Assembly (NCBI GenBank): GCA_041394945.1
Contig: JAWKHH010000003.1
Span: forward strand, 248,001 to 312,000
Origin: Bryobacteraceae bacterium
GTDB taxonomy: Bacteria; Acidobacteriota; Terriglobia; Bryobacterales; Bryobacteraceae
Length of the DNA: 64,000 bases
Reading direction: 5' to 3'
Below are positions 1 to 7,785 of the stretch, piece after piece. Every line of letters starts with the position of its first letter. The first letter of the stretch is position 1. The position numbers were made by a program, and so were the translations under genes. The notes beneath the pieces were generated by a model, which saw only the letters and a program-made list of their open reading frames with translations, searched no databases and had not been told where the DNA came from.

Positions 1-26
1 ATCGTGCAGTTTTCCGGACGTCTTAC

Positions 27-1154
27 TTGGTAGTCCGCCTGCTGGCGATTGGCGCGCTGGCAAGCGCACTCTCGCTCCAGGCGGCCGGCAAGCCGGAGGA
101 CGAGTTGGCGAACGTGGTTCGCTCGTTCCTCGCCAAGGACTCAGGCGGCGATTGGGCGGCGGTGGAGAAGATCGCAGGCCTTCGATGGGCGGCGCTGCCT
201 CCGGTGTCGCTCGCCAACTGCATGCCGGACGGGACCTGCTTCACGCGTCAGGGCGCGGGCCTGCTCGGCGGACGAAAAGTGATGGCGATCGCCGGCGGCG
301 CACGGACCATCGTGGCGCGGCTGTTTCTGCGCAATATGACCGCTCCGTTCGGCGAAGCCGCCGTGCTGGCGGCGATCGCCGAGGCGGGTGTCGCGGGCAA
401 GCTCGCGCGATGCCCGGTTCCGGGGACGCCGGGCGGAACCAACTGGTATTCGCTCACCGGCGCGGCGATCAATCCAGGTGTGCTTTCGGTTCAGACTTCG
501 TGCGCCGGAAAGCCATGCGAGGGGTTCGTTGTTTCGACGGGCGCGGAACTGCCCGCGCTGCAGCCGAACCAGCTTCGCATGTACACCGAGCAGTGCGCCG
601 GGCCGGTTTCCGCGCGGCAGCCGGTATCGAACAAGCTGCCGCCCGAGTTGATCGCCGAAACGATCGCCGCGCTGCTTCCCGCCGTCACCGGCGCGGCGCT
701 GCCGGCATGGGACGCGCTGGCGGGCGGCATTGATTGGATGGGCGCGCCCCAGCGGATGAACCTGTCGTTCAAGGGCGATCCGAATCCGGTGGCGAGATCG
801 GGCGGCGTGTCGCTGGCGCAACGCAAGTTCTCGGCGCTGGCCAGCGGCGATCCGAAGGTGGCGAAAGTGATCTACCTCGAAGAGATGAACAGCCATCCGC
901 GCGGCGAACACATGCTGGGTGTGCTGTACAAGCTCGGCTACCAGGTGAAGCTCGCACGGTGCGGCCCGGTCTACACGGAGTCCACCAACAACTGGTACGC
1001 GATTACCAGCGCGAAATCGCACCCGGCGATGCTGCGCCAATCGATCCGCTACGAGGGCGCCATGACGCAGGAGAGCTACGAACTGCGCCTGGACGGGACG
1101 CTTCCGAAACGGGATCCGCGGGACCGCGATCCCGGGGTGGCCGGTTGCCGGTAG
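27..1154 (+). CDS. Unrecognised exported protein with internal duplication
   Basis: No family is recognised. The predicted product (375 aa from TTG at 27) begins with a short basic and hydrophobic stretch followed by AAG, consistent with a signal peptide, so a periplasmic or secreted location is inferred. The frame stays open to the left window edge, so the true start may lie upstream. Two halves resemble each other: both have an RK...A...G opening, a GE..L helix-like stretch, then KLARC, then a gap of 8 to 9 residues and NWY.[IL]T. Several cysteines fall in the first half. The gene's end overlaps the start of the rlmB gene by 10 bp, suggesting co-transcription. Confidence 0.7.
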   Translation: MVVRLLAIGALASALSLQAAGKPEDELANVVRSFLAKDSGGDWAAVEKIAGLRWAALPPVSLANCMPDGTCFTRQGAGLLGGRKVMAIAGGARTIVARLFLRNMTAPFGEAAVLAAIAEAGVAGKLARCPVPGTPGGTNWYSLTGAAINPGVLSVQTSCAGKPCEGFVVSTGAELPALQPNQLRMYTEQCAGPVSARQPVSNKLPPELIAETIAALLPAVTGAALPAWDALAGGIDWMGAPQRMNLSFKGDPNPVARSGGVSLAQRKFSALASGDPKVAKVIYLEEMNSHPRGEHMLGVLYKLGYQVKLARCGPVYTESTNNWYAITSAKSHPAMLRQSIRYEGAMTQESYELRLDGTLPKRDPRDRDPGVAGCR

Positions 1155-1939
1155 TTTCGCGAACCCACATCGCGGGCGTCCACGCGGTTCGGGAGGCCCT
1201 GCGCGCGCACAAAGACGGCTCCGGCGCGGTGGAGCGCCTGCTGGTCGCCCGCGGCGCTTCGAACGCGCGCATTCAGGAATGCGTCGATGCGGCGCGCGCG
1301 GCGGGCATCCCGGTGCGATTCGAGGATCGCGCCGCACTGGACCGCATGGCTCCCGGCGCCGCTCACCAGGGCTTGGTGGCCGAAGCCGGTTCCCGGCGCT
1401 ATCTCGACCTGGACGAATACCTCGCCGCCGCGAAGGGCGTAATGGTCGTAGTGCTCGATGGCGTCGAAGACCCGCACAACCTCGGCGCGGTGATGCGGAG
1501 CGTGCATGCGGCCGGCGCCGCGGCCGTGGTCATTCCGGACCGGCGGTCGGCCGGGCTCACCGCGGTGGCGATGAAGGCGGCGGCGGGCGCGGCCGAGCAT
1601 CTTCCCGTGGTGCGCGTGGGCAACGTCAACCGGGCCCTGGAGCAACTGAAGAAGGCTGGCTACTGGATCTACGGGCTCGACGAGCGGGGGACGGAATCCT
1701 ACGATCGCGTGGCCTACGCCGAGCCCGCCGCGCTCGTGCTGGGCGGCGAGGGCAAGGGCCTCCACCAGCAGGTGCGGTCCCATTGCGACGTCCTGGTGCG
1801 GATCCCGCTCGCCGGGGCGATTTCGTCGCTGAACGTATCGGTGGCGGCGGGTGTGGCGCTGTTCGAGTGGAAACGGCGGCGCGCCCAGGAACCGGAAGCC
1901 CAGGAGGCGGGAGCCCAGGACCGCAAGACCGGTAGCTAG
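1145..1939 (+). CDS. rlmB: 23S rRNA 2'-O-ribose methyltransferase, TrmH/SpoU family (RlmB-like)
   Basis: Predicted SAM-dependent ribose methyltransferase of the SPOUT fold, expected to modify 23S rRNA (G2251 in the E. coli RlmB case). The 264-aa product has the N-terminal substrate-binding domain (AGVHAVREAL near residue 10) and the catalytic domain with LDGVEDPHNLGAVMRS, the LVLGGEGKGL loop and the C-terminal SSLNVSVAAGVALFE knot motif, the usual three SpoU motifs. The frame is open much further upstream, but TTG at 1145 gives a family-length protein and has GGGGTGG just upstream. It overlaps the previous gene by 10 bp. The last 20 residues are a charged low-complexity tail. Its stop overlaps the convergent racemase stop. 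Confidence 0.88.
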   Translation: MPVVSRTHIAGVHAVREALRAHKDGSGAVERLLVARGASNARIQECVDAARAAGIPVRFEDRAALDRMAPGAAHQGLVAEAGSRRYLDLDEYLAAAKGVMVVVLDGVEDPHNLGAVMRSVHAAGAAAVVIPDRRSAGLTAVAMKAAAGAAEHLPVVRVGNVNRALEQLKKAGYWIYGLDERGTESYDRVAYAEPAALVLGGEGKGLHQQVRSHCDVLVRIPLAGAISSLNVSVAAGVALFEWKRRRAQEPEAQEAGAQDRKTGS

Positions 1940-3216
1940 GCGGCCATCGCGGCGGCTTTGGCCAGCACGTAGGGCCCCTCGGGGATGACCGCCACACGCG
2001 CCCCATCCGGCAGTTCAGCGGCCAGCGCGTTGAGCGCCGCCTGCGCTGAGGGGTACGGCGTCCCCCACAGATTCCCGTGATACCCGGCGGGCAGCCCGGG
2101 TGTGTAGTACAGCATCCGCGCCTTCCGCGCCACCATGGCGAGCTTCTCCATCTGCCACTGGTCAACGATCACTTCGCGGCCCTCGATCCGGGTGAGGAAT
2201 TCACCGGCCGGCGGAGCGGTCCGGAGCATCTCGCTGAACTCGTGGGCGCCCGGGCCCTCGTCGCAGGCGGCGAGCAGCAGAATCCGGCCGGCGGGCTTTA
2301 ACACGTGTTGCGCGGCGGTGATGCCTTTCACGGCCTGGTAGAAGGTGAGGTCGAGCGGATAGCCGGCGGCGGTGGTGATCACGGCATCGGCTGGACCATC
2401 GAGCGTTTCGAGCATCACCCGTGAGACGAAGTCCACACCGGCGCGATGGGCGGCGGCGCCGCCACCGGCGAAGATCCCGGCGATTCGGCGGTCCCGCGAG
2501 AGCGAGACGTCGACCATGAAGTCGTGCCGGGCCATCGCGGCGATCTCGAGCAATTCGCGGTGGAGCGGGTTGTCGTCGATGGAGCCCTCATGCGTGCGCG
2601 GGTCGCGCATGAAGCGTGGGCTGTGCAGCACCTTGATCGTTTCCTGCGCCGCCAGACCGGGCGCGATCAACTTTCTGCCGCCGGAGTACCCGAGCATCAG
2701 GTGCGGCTCGATAAAGCCAAGAGTGATATGGAGATCGGCGGAAACGAAGCGCTCGTCGATGTAGACCGGCGTGCCAGAGGCGGTTTGGCCGAGGTGGCGG
2801 TGCTCGGAGAGGTTGCGCGCGAAGTGATTCATCACTTTGTAACGCCCGGCGGTTTCGGACCCGACGATCTCGGCGATTTCGTCTTCGGTCGCGGGGCGAT
2901 GGAGGCCGGTGGCGATAAGGATAGTGATGGCGTCACGGGGAATGCCCGCTGTTTCGAGCCGGGGCAGGATGGCGGGCAACATGAGTCGATTCGGCACAGG
3001 CCGTGTAATGTCGCACACCGAGATGGCGGCGGACCTCTTGCCGCGCGCGAGTTCGGAGAGCGCGGGCGTACCGATAGGCTTGTCGAGCGCCGCATCGAGC
3101 GCCGAGCGCCAGTCCTCGAGCGGCGTGGCGGATCGCGCCTCCAGAATCTTGTATTCGAAGGAGGGCGGCAAGTCGAGGGAAAGTCCCGACTTCCCAAAAG
3201 CGAAATCCACGCGCAT
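1936..3216 (-). CDS. larA: Nickel-dependent lactate racemase family protein (LarA-like)
   Basis: A 426-aa LarA-family protein. LarA interconverts D- and L-lactate using a nickel-pincer nucleotide tethered to a lysine; homologues racemise or epimerise other 2-hydroxyacids. Residues lining up with the Lactiplantibacillus plantarum enzyme are all present: His106 (ATGLHR), His172 (EPHLMLGYSGG), Lys182 (GGRKLIAPG) and His198 (KVLHSP), each two positions before the published 108, 174, 184 and 200. CDITRPVP precedes them. I chose ATG at 3216; a GTG at 3237 would add seven unlikely residues. No larB, larC or larE cofactor genes lie in the window, so the cofactor must be made from elsewhere. Substrate is not deducible. 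Confidence 0.85.
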   Translation of the reverse strand: MRVDFAFGKSGLSLDLPPSFEYKILEARSATPLEDWRSALDAALDKPIGTPALSELARGKRSAAISVCDITRPVPNRLMLPAILPRLETAGIPRDAITILIATGLHRPATEDEIAEIVGSETAGRYKVMNHFARNLSEHRHLGQTASGTPVYIDERFVSADLHITLGFIEPHLMLGYSGGRKLIAPGLAAQETIKVLHSPRFMRDPRTHEGSIDDNPLHRELLEIAAMARHDFMVDVSLSRDRRIAGIFAGGGAAAHRAGVDFVSRVMLETLDGPADAVITTAAGYPLDLTFYQAVKGITAAQHVLKPAGRILLLAACDEGPGAHEFSEMLRTAPPAGEFLTRIEGREVIVDQWQMEKLAMVARKARMLYYTPGLPAGYHGNLWGTPYPSAQAALNALAAELPDGARVAVIPEGPYVLAKAAAMAA

Positions 3217-3402
3217 ATGGCTCAACGTATCACACACGGAAGCGCCGGCAAGAATGATTCTCCTTTACGCGATTTTGCGAAACCTCAAGCCGCCGTCCGG
3301 TGTCTTAACAGGCAAGCAGGTTGTTCCAGGTTCCTTCCGGAGCTCGAAACGTTTGGCAGAGCGATTGCACTATACGAATACGCAGAGAGTAAAGCAGAGG
3401 CA

Positions 3403-3495
3403 ATGACAATGATGATTTCAGGATTGGTAGCGGGCTTCGTGATCTTCGGTTTGTTCCTCACGATGATCTCGTCCTCCCCGCGCTCAGACCGCTAA
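3403..3495 (+). CDS. Small membrane peptide (30 aa), possible leader ORF
   Basis: A 30-residue ORF from ATG 3403 encodes one clear transmembrane segment (ISGLVAGFVIFGLFLTMI) followed by a short serine/arginine tail. AGAGG lies four bases or so before the ATG. It sits 37 bp upstream of the deacylase gene and its stop codon touches the 5' arm of a hairpin whose 3' arm carries the deacylase ribosome site. It could be a real small membrane protein, a regulatory leader, or both. No family is recognised. The frame extends upstream as open sequence, but that part is antisense to the racemase and is discounted. Confidence 0.5.
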   Translation: MTMMISGLVAGFVIFGLFLTMISSSPRSDR

Positions 3496-3526
3496 AGCTC
3501 TCCTCTCGTCCGCGGGCGGAGAGCTT
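3495..3526 (+). promoter_or_regulatory. Hairpin sequestering the ribosome site of the deacylase gene
   Basis: A perfect 9-bp inverted repeat: AAGCTCTCC (3495-3503) pairs with GGAGAGCTT (3518-3526) around a 14-nt loop. The 3' arm contains GGAGAG, the only Shine-Dalgarno-like sequence before ATG 3533, at a spacing of about 9 nt. The 5' arm starts in the stop codon of the 30-aa ORF. No U-tract follows, so this is less likely to be an intrinsic terminator. Translational coupling by the terminating ribosome is inferred. Confidence 0.55.
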
Positions 3527-3532
3527 CGTACA

Positions 3533-5134
3533 ATGAGCTTGATGCCGCGGGTTCTTCCCTACCTCCTACTCCTCATTCCGACTTTGGCCGCCGCGCAGAC
3601 CACTGCGTCTGCGGACTGGCTGCTGCGCAACGCGCGTATCGTCGACGGATCCGGTAACCCGTGGTACACGGGCGACATAGCGATTCGCGGAGATGCCATC
3701 GCCGCCGTCGGGCCGCGCCTTACCGGCGTCCGCGCGGCGCGCACGCTGGACCTGCGCGGCTTGGTGCTCGCGCCCGGTTTCGTCGACACCCACAGCCACT
3801 CGCGCCGTGGGATCTTCGAAGTCCCCCTCGCCGAAAACTGTATCCGCCAGGGCGTCACCACCGTGATGGAGGGTCCGGATGGAAGCTCACCCCTGCCCGT
3901 CGCGCCGTTCCTTGCCCGCGTGGCGCAGGCGCACCCTACTATCAATTTTGGTATGCTCGCCGGCCACGGCACTATCAGATCTGATGTGATGGGCTCCGAG
4001 AACCGAGACGCCACCGGCGCCGAAATCCGAAAAATGAGAGAGCTGACGCGCCAGGCGATGCTCGACGGCGCGTTCGGCCTCTCGACGGGACTTTTTTACG
4101 TCCCGGGTAATTATGCTACTACCGAGGAAGCAATTGCTCTAGCCGAAGTGGCCGGCGAGTTCGGCGGCATTCACACGTCGCACATGCGCGAAGAGGCGGC
4201 GCACGTCGCCGATTCGGTCCGCGAGACGATCCGCATCGGCGAGGAGGGCCACCTCCCGACCCAGGTGACGCACCACAAGATCATCGGCAAGCCCTACTGG
4301 GGCAAGAGCGTCGAAACGCTGCGGCTGGTGGACGAAGCACGCGCACGCGGAGTCGACGTGACCATCGACCAATACCCCTACACCGCTTCGAGCACGGGCA
4401 TCACCGCGCTGTTTCCGCAATGGGCCCAGGCCGGCGGTGTGAGGGCGCTCCGCGAACGGCTCAACGCGCCGGAAACCCGCGAACGAATCAAGGCCGTCAC
4501 GGTCGACCGGATCCGGACGGACCGCGGCGGCGGCGACCCGAAGAACATCCAGATCGCTACGTGCGACTTCGACAAATCGCTGGCCGGAAAGACCCTTGCC
4601 GACCTGACCATCGCGCGCGGCGTAGAGCCGACGCCGGAGAACGCCGCCGACACCGCCATCGACCTCATCGGGCGTGGAACCTGCCAGGCGATCTACCACG
4701 CCATCGACGAGGCAGATGTCGAACGCATCATGCGGCATCCCCAGACGATGATCGCCTCCGACGGCGGGATCCCGGCGCCCGGCGAGGGCGTCCCCCACCC
4801 CCGCAACTACGGCACATTCGCCCGCGTGCTCTCGCGATACGTCCGCGAGCGTGGCGTGCTGACGCTCGAAGAGGCAGTGCGCAAGATGAGTTCGTTTCCA
4901 GCGGCCCGGTTCCGCGTGATGGACCGCGGGCTCATCCGGCCCGGGATGAAGGCGGACTTGGCCGTCTTCGATCCCGCCAAGGTGCTCGATAAGGCCGAGT
5001 TCGGCAACCCGCACCAGTACGCCGAAGGCTTTGCGCACGTCTTCGTCAACGGCGAGGCGGTGCTGCTCGATGGCAAGATGACCGGCGCGCGGCCAGGACG
5101 CGTGCTCTACGGTCCAGGAAAGGCGGCGCAATGA
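3533..5134 (+). CDS. Exported N-acyl-D-amino-acid deacylase-like amidohydrolase
   Basis: A 533-aa amidohydrolase-superfamily enzyme with a signal peptide (hydrophobic residues 4-22, ending AAAQ), so periplasmic action is inferred. The family hydrolyses N-acyl-D-amino acids or related amides and dipeptides. The HxH metal motif is in VDTHSHSRRG; later histidines are in GIHTSHMREE and VTHHKIIGK, and the catalytic aspartate in MIASDGGIP. Classical D-aminoacylases have a metal-bridging cysteine in a GNCG-like loop; here the loop reads MEGPDGSS, so the cysteine is missing and substrate range may differ. Its stop overlaps the aminotransferase start (ATGA), so the two are translationally coupled. Confidence 0.82.
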   Translation: MSLMPRVLPYLLLLIPTLAAAQTTASADWLLRNARIVDGSGNPWYTGDIAIRGDAIAAVGPRLTGVRAARTLDLRGLVLAPGFVDTHSHSRRGIFEVPLAENCIRQGVTTVMEGPDGSSPLPVAPFLARVAQAHPTINFGMLAGHGTIRSDVMGSENRDATGAEIRKMRELTRQAMLDGAFGLSTGLFYVPGNYATTEEAIALAEVAGEFGGIHTSHMREEAAHVADSVRETIRIGEEGHLPTQVTHHKIIGKPYWGKSVETLRLVDEARARGVDVTIDQYPYTASSTGITALFPQWAQAGGVRALRERLNAPETRERIKAVTVDRIRTDRGGGDPKNIQIATCDFDKSLAGKTLADLTIARGVEPTPENAADTAIDLIGRGTCQAIYHAIDEADVERIMRHPQTMIASDGGIPAPGEGVPHPRNYGTFARVLSRYVRERGVLTLEEAVRKMSSFPAARFRVMDRGLIRPGMKADLAVFDPAKVLDKAEFGNPHQYAEGFAHVFVNGEAVLLDGKMTGARPGRVLYGPGKAAQ

Positions 5135-6423
5135 CCTACGAGGAACGAACCCCCGAATCGCGGGCCCTTTTCGAACGGGCGCGCCTCTTGTTGCCCAACG
5201 GAGTGACGCACGTCGCCCGGCACCTTAACCCGTACCCGGTGTACATATCGCGTGCGGCCGGGTCGCGGAAGTGGGACGTCGACGGTAACGAATACATCGA
5301 TTATCTCGGCGGCCATGGCGCGCTCATCCTCGGGCACTGCCATCCGCAGGTGACCGAAGCCGTCCGCGAACAGGCCGCGAAGGGGGCGCACTACGGCGCA
5401 TCGCACGAACTGGAACTCGAATGGGCCGAGCTGATCGCGTCGATGATCCCGTGCGCGGAACGAGTTCGTTTCACCGTCACCGGAACCGAGGCGACGCACC
5501 TGGCGCTGCGGCTGGCGCGCGCGGCCACCGGCAAGACCAGGATCCTGCGCTTCGCCGGGCACTTCCACGGCTGGCATGACCATGTCGCGTTCCCGTCGGG
5601 CGGGGCCGCCGGCATCGTGCCGGGCATCGTGGACGAAGTGGCGGTGTGCGCGTCCGCCGATCCTTCCCGCGTGCGGCAGACGATCGAGGAACGCGACGAC
5701 TTGGCGGCGGTGATCGTGGAGCCGACCGGCGCCACGTTCGGTCACGTGCCGCTGCCCGAGGGGATGCTGGCGGCGCTGCGGGAGGCCACGGCCCGGCGTG
5801 GCGTGGTGCTTATCTTCGACGAGGTGATCTCCGGGTTCCGTGTCTCGCCCGGCGGAGCGCAGAGTCTGTACGGGATCGTTCCGGATATGGCGACGCTGGC
5901 GAAGATCGTGGCCGGCGGGTATCCGGGCGCGGCGGTGGTGGGGCGACGCGACCTGTTCGACGCGCTCGAGTTCGGCGAGGAAACGCAGCCGGCGGTCCCT
6001 CATCAGGGCACCTACAACGCCGGTCCGGTGTCGGCGGCGGCCGGCATCGCGACGCTGAAGATCGTGCGCGACACCGACGCCATCGCGCGGGCCAACGCCG
6101 GCGCGGCGGCGATCCGCTCGGGATTCAACGAGGCGATCCAAGAGCGCGGCTTGGGCTGGTGCGCGTACGGCCGGTTCTCCGATTTCCACGTCTACGCGGG
6201 ATCGGAGCCGCTGAGCGCGGCCGAGATCGAGAGCGGGCGAATCCCCGCGGCGCGGCTGAAAGGCGCGGCTCCGATGAAGAAGATCCATGCCATCCGAAGC
6301 GGCATGCTCGCCGAAGGCGTGGACCTGGCGGGTTGGCCCGGCGGGCTGACTTCGGCCGCGCATGACGGCGCCGACGTGGACCGCACAGTGACGGCGTTCC
6401 GCCGTCTGCTCGCGGCCCTTTAG
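5131..6423 (+). CDS. Class III PLP aminotransferase (glutamate-1-semialdehyde aminomutase-like)
   Basis: A 430-aa fold-type I PLP enzyme of aminotransferase class III. Visible signatures are the substrate-binding start (LLPNGVTHVAR), GNEYIDYLGGHGALILGH, TGTEATHLALRLAR, the cofactor aspartate in IFDEVISGFRV and the Schiff-base lysine in LAKIVAGGYPGAAV. It resembles glutamate-1-semialdehyde 2,1-aminomutase, but the context (coupled to an N-acyl-D-amino-acid deacylase, no haem genes nearby) favours a paralogue acting on an amino acid or amine. It begins inside the deacylase stop codon and ends 32 bp from the convergent ftsZ stop. The exact substrate is unknown. Confidence 0.82.
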   Translation: MTYEERTPESRALFERARLLLPNGVTHVARHLNPYPVYISRAAGSRKWDVDGNEYIDYLGGHGALILGHCHPQVTEAVREQAAKGAHYGASHELELEWAELIASMIPCAERVRFTVTGTEATHLALRLARAATGKTRILRFAGHFHGWHDHVAFPSGGAAGIVPGIVDEVAVCASADPSRVRQTIEERDDLAAVIVEPTGATFGHVPLPEGMLAALREATARRGVVLIFDEVISGFRVSPGGAQSLYGIVPDMATLAKIVAGGYPGAAVVGRRDLFDALEFGEETQPAVPHQGTYNAGPVSAAAGIATLKIVRDTDAIARANAGAAAIRSGFNEAIQERGLGWCAYGRFSDFHVYAGSEPLSAAEIESGRIPAARLKGAAPMKKIHAIRSGMLAEGVDLAGWPGGLTSAAHDGADVDRTVTAFRRLLAAL

Positions 6424-6455
6424 CCCCGCGCCGCAACGGCAACGGAGCGCGTCGC

Positions 6456-7763
6456 CTACTGGAACAAACGCCGCTCGCGCCGTAGGAACGCCGGCGTGTC
6501 CAAATCCTGCTGGTTGCCGCCGCGATCGCCGCGCGCCGAAGACATCGGTTCATCCGGAGTCTCGAGCGGCGACGTGATGATCTCGTCCGGCTCCACGGGC
6601 TCAGGCTCGATCACGTGGGGCGGCAGCGCCGTCACGGTGGAAGACTGCTGCGCCGGAGGCGGCTCATCGACGAAGCTGGCGACAAACGCCGGCGGCGTGG
6701 TCGCCACCGGAGCGACGGCGGGCGGCGCGGAAACGCGATGGGTCCGCGGCACCTCCACCTTCCTCGGCGCTTCCATTCCTTCGCGCACGAAGCCGGTGGC
6801 GATCACCGTCACCTTCACTTCGTCCTTGAGATTCTCATCGAGCACCATGCCCCAGTTGATGTGGACGTCGTCGTTTTCGGTGGCCTGCCAGATGAGTGTG
6901 CAGGCCTCGTCGATGTCCTGAATCGGCAGGTGCGACGACGAGGTGATGTTGATGAGCGTCCCGCGCGCGCCGCGAACGCCGCCGTCGTCGAGCAGCGGAT
7001 TCTCGATCGCCTTCCGGGCCGCCTCCACCACGGCTTTCTCGCCCTTGGCCGCCGCGGTGCTCATCATCGCGTAACCCATGCCGAGCATGATGGCGCGGAT
7101 ATCGGCGAAATCGCGATTGATCACGCCCGGCGTCGTGATGATGTCGCTGATGCCCTGGACCGCCTGCCGCAGAACGTCGTCGGCGAGGCGGAAGGCCTCG
7201 AGAAAGCCCGTCTTCTCCGGCGCCACTTCGAGCAGGCGCGTGTTCGGAATCGTGATCACCGTATCGACCGTCCCGGCCAGTTCCGCAAGTCCATGCTCGG
7301 CGATCTTCATCCTCCGCGGCCCCTCGAAGCGGAACGGAGTGGTGACCACGGCCACCGTAAGCGCGTTCAGCTCTTTGGCGAGCGAGGCGATGATCGGCGC
7401 GGCGCCGGTGCCCGTGCCGCCGCCAAGGCAGGCGGTGATGAACACCATGTCGGCGCCTTCGAGCGCTTCGATGATGCGTTCGGTGTCCTCAAGCGCCGCC
7501 TGCCGGCCTACAGCCGGGTCAGACCCGGCGCCGAGACCGTTGGTCACCTTCGAACCGATGGCGAGCTTGTTCGGAACCGGCGAGGCCTGGAGCGCCTGAC
7601 GGTCCGTGTTGAGCACGAAGAACTCGACCCCGGCGAGGCCGGCCTCCATCATCCGCGCCACCGCGTTGCCGCCGCCGCCGCCGATGCCGAGCACTTTGAT
7701 CTTGGTTCCCGAAAGCGCCTCTTCGGCCATTTCGAACTTCATCGAGTCGTTCAGATTCAACAT
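6456..7763 (-). CDS. ftsZ: Cell division GTPase FtsZ
   Basis: Tubulin-like GTPase that forms the Z-ring at midcell. The 435-aa product has the nucleotide-binding IGGGGGNAVARM, the tubulin signature GGGTGTG at residues 114-120, the T7-loop region, and the conserved C-terminal peptide DTPAFLRRERR that binds FtsA. Between them lies a proline- and glutamate-rich linker of about 100 residues. It is the last gene of the dcw operon, 22 bp after ftsA, with ATG 7763 following a GAGG ribosome site. Confidence 0.97.
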   Translation of the reverse strand: MLNLNDSMKFEMAEEALSGTKIKVLGIGGGGGNAVARMMEAGLAGVEFFVLNTDRQALQASPVPNKLAIGSKVTNGLGAGSDPAVGRQAALEDTERIIEALEGADMVFITACLGGGTGTGAAPIIASLAKELNALTVAVVTTPFRFEGPRRMKIAEHGLAELAGTVDTVITIPNTRLLEVAPEKTGFLEAFRLADDVLRQAVQGISDIITTPGVINRDFADIRAIMLGMGYAMMSTAAAKGEKAVVEAARKAIENPLLDDGGVRGARGTLINITSSSHLPIQDIDEACTLIWQATENDDVHINWGMVLDENLKDEVKVTVIATGFVREGMEAPRKVEVPRTHRVSAPPAVAPVATTPPAFVASFVDEPPPAQQSSTVTALPPHVIEPEPVEPDEIITSPLETPDEPMSSARGDRGGNQQDLDTPAFLRRERRLFQ

Positions 7764-7785
7764 GGGTACCTCGTCCTTGATCTTG

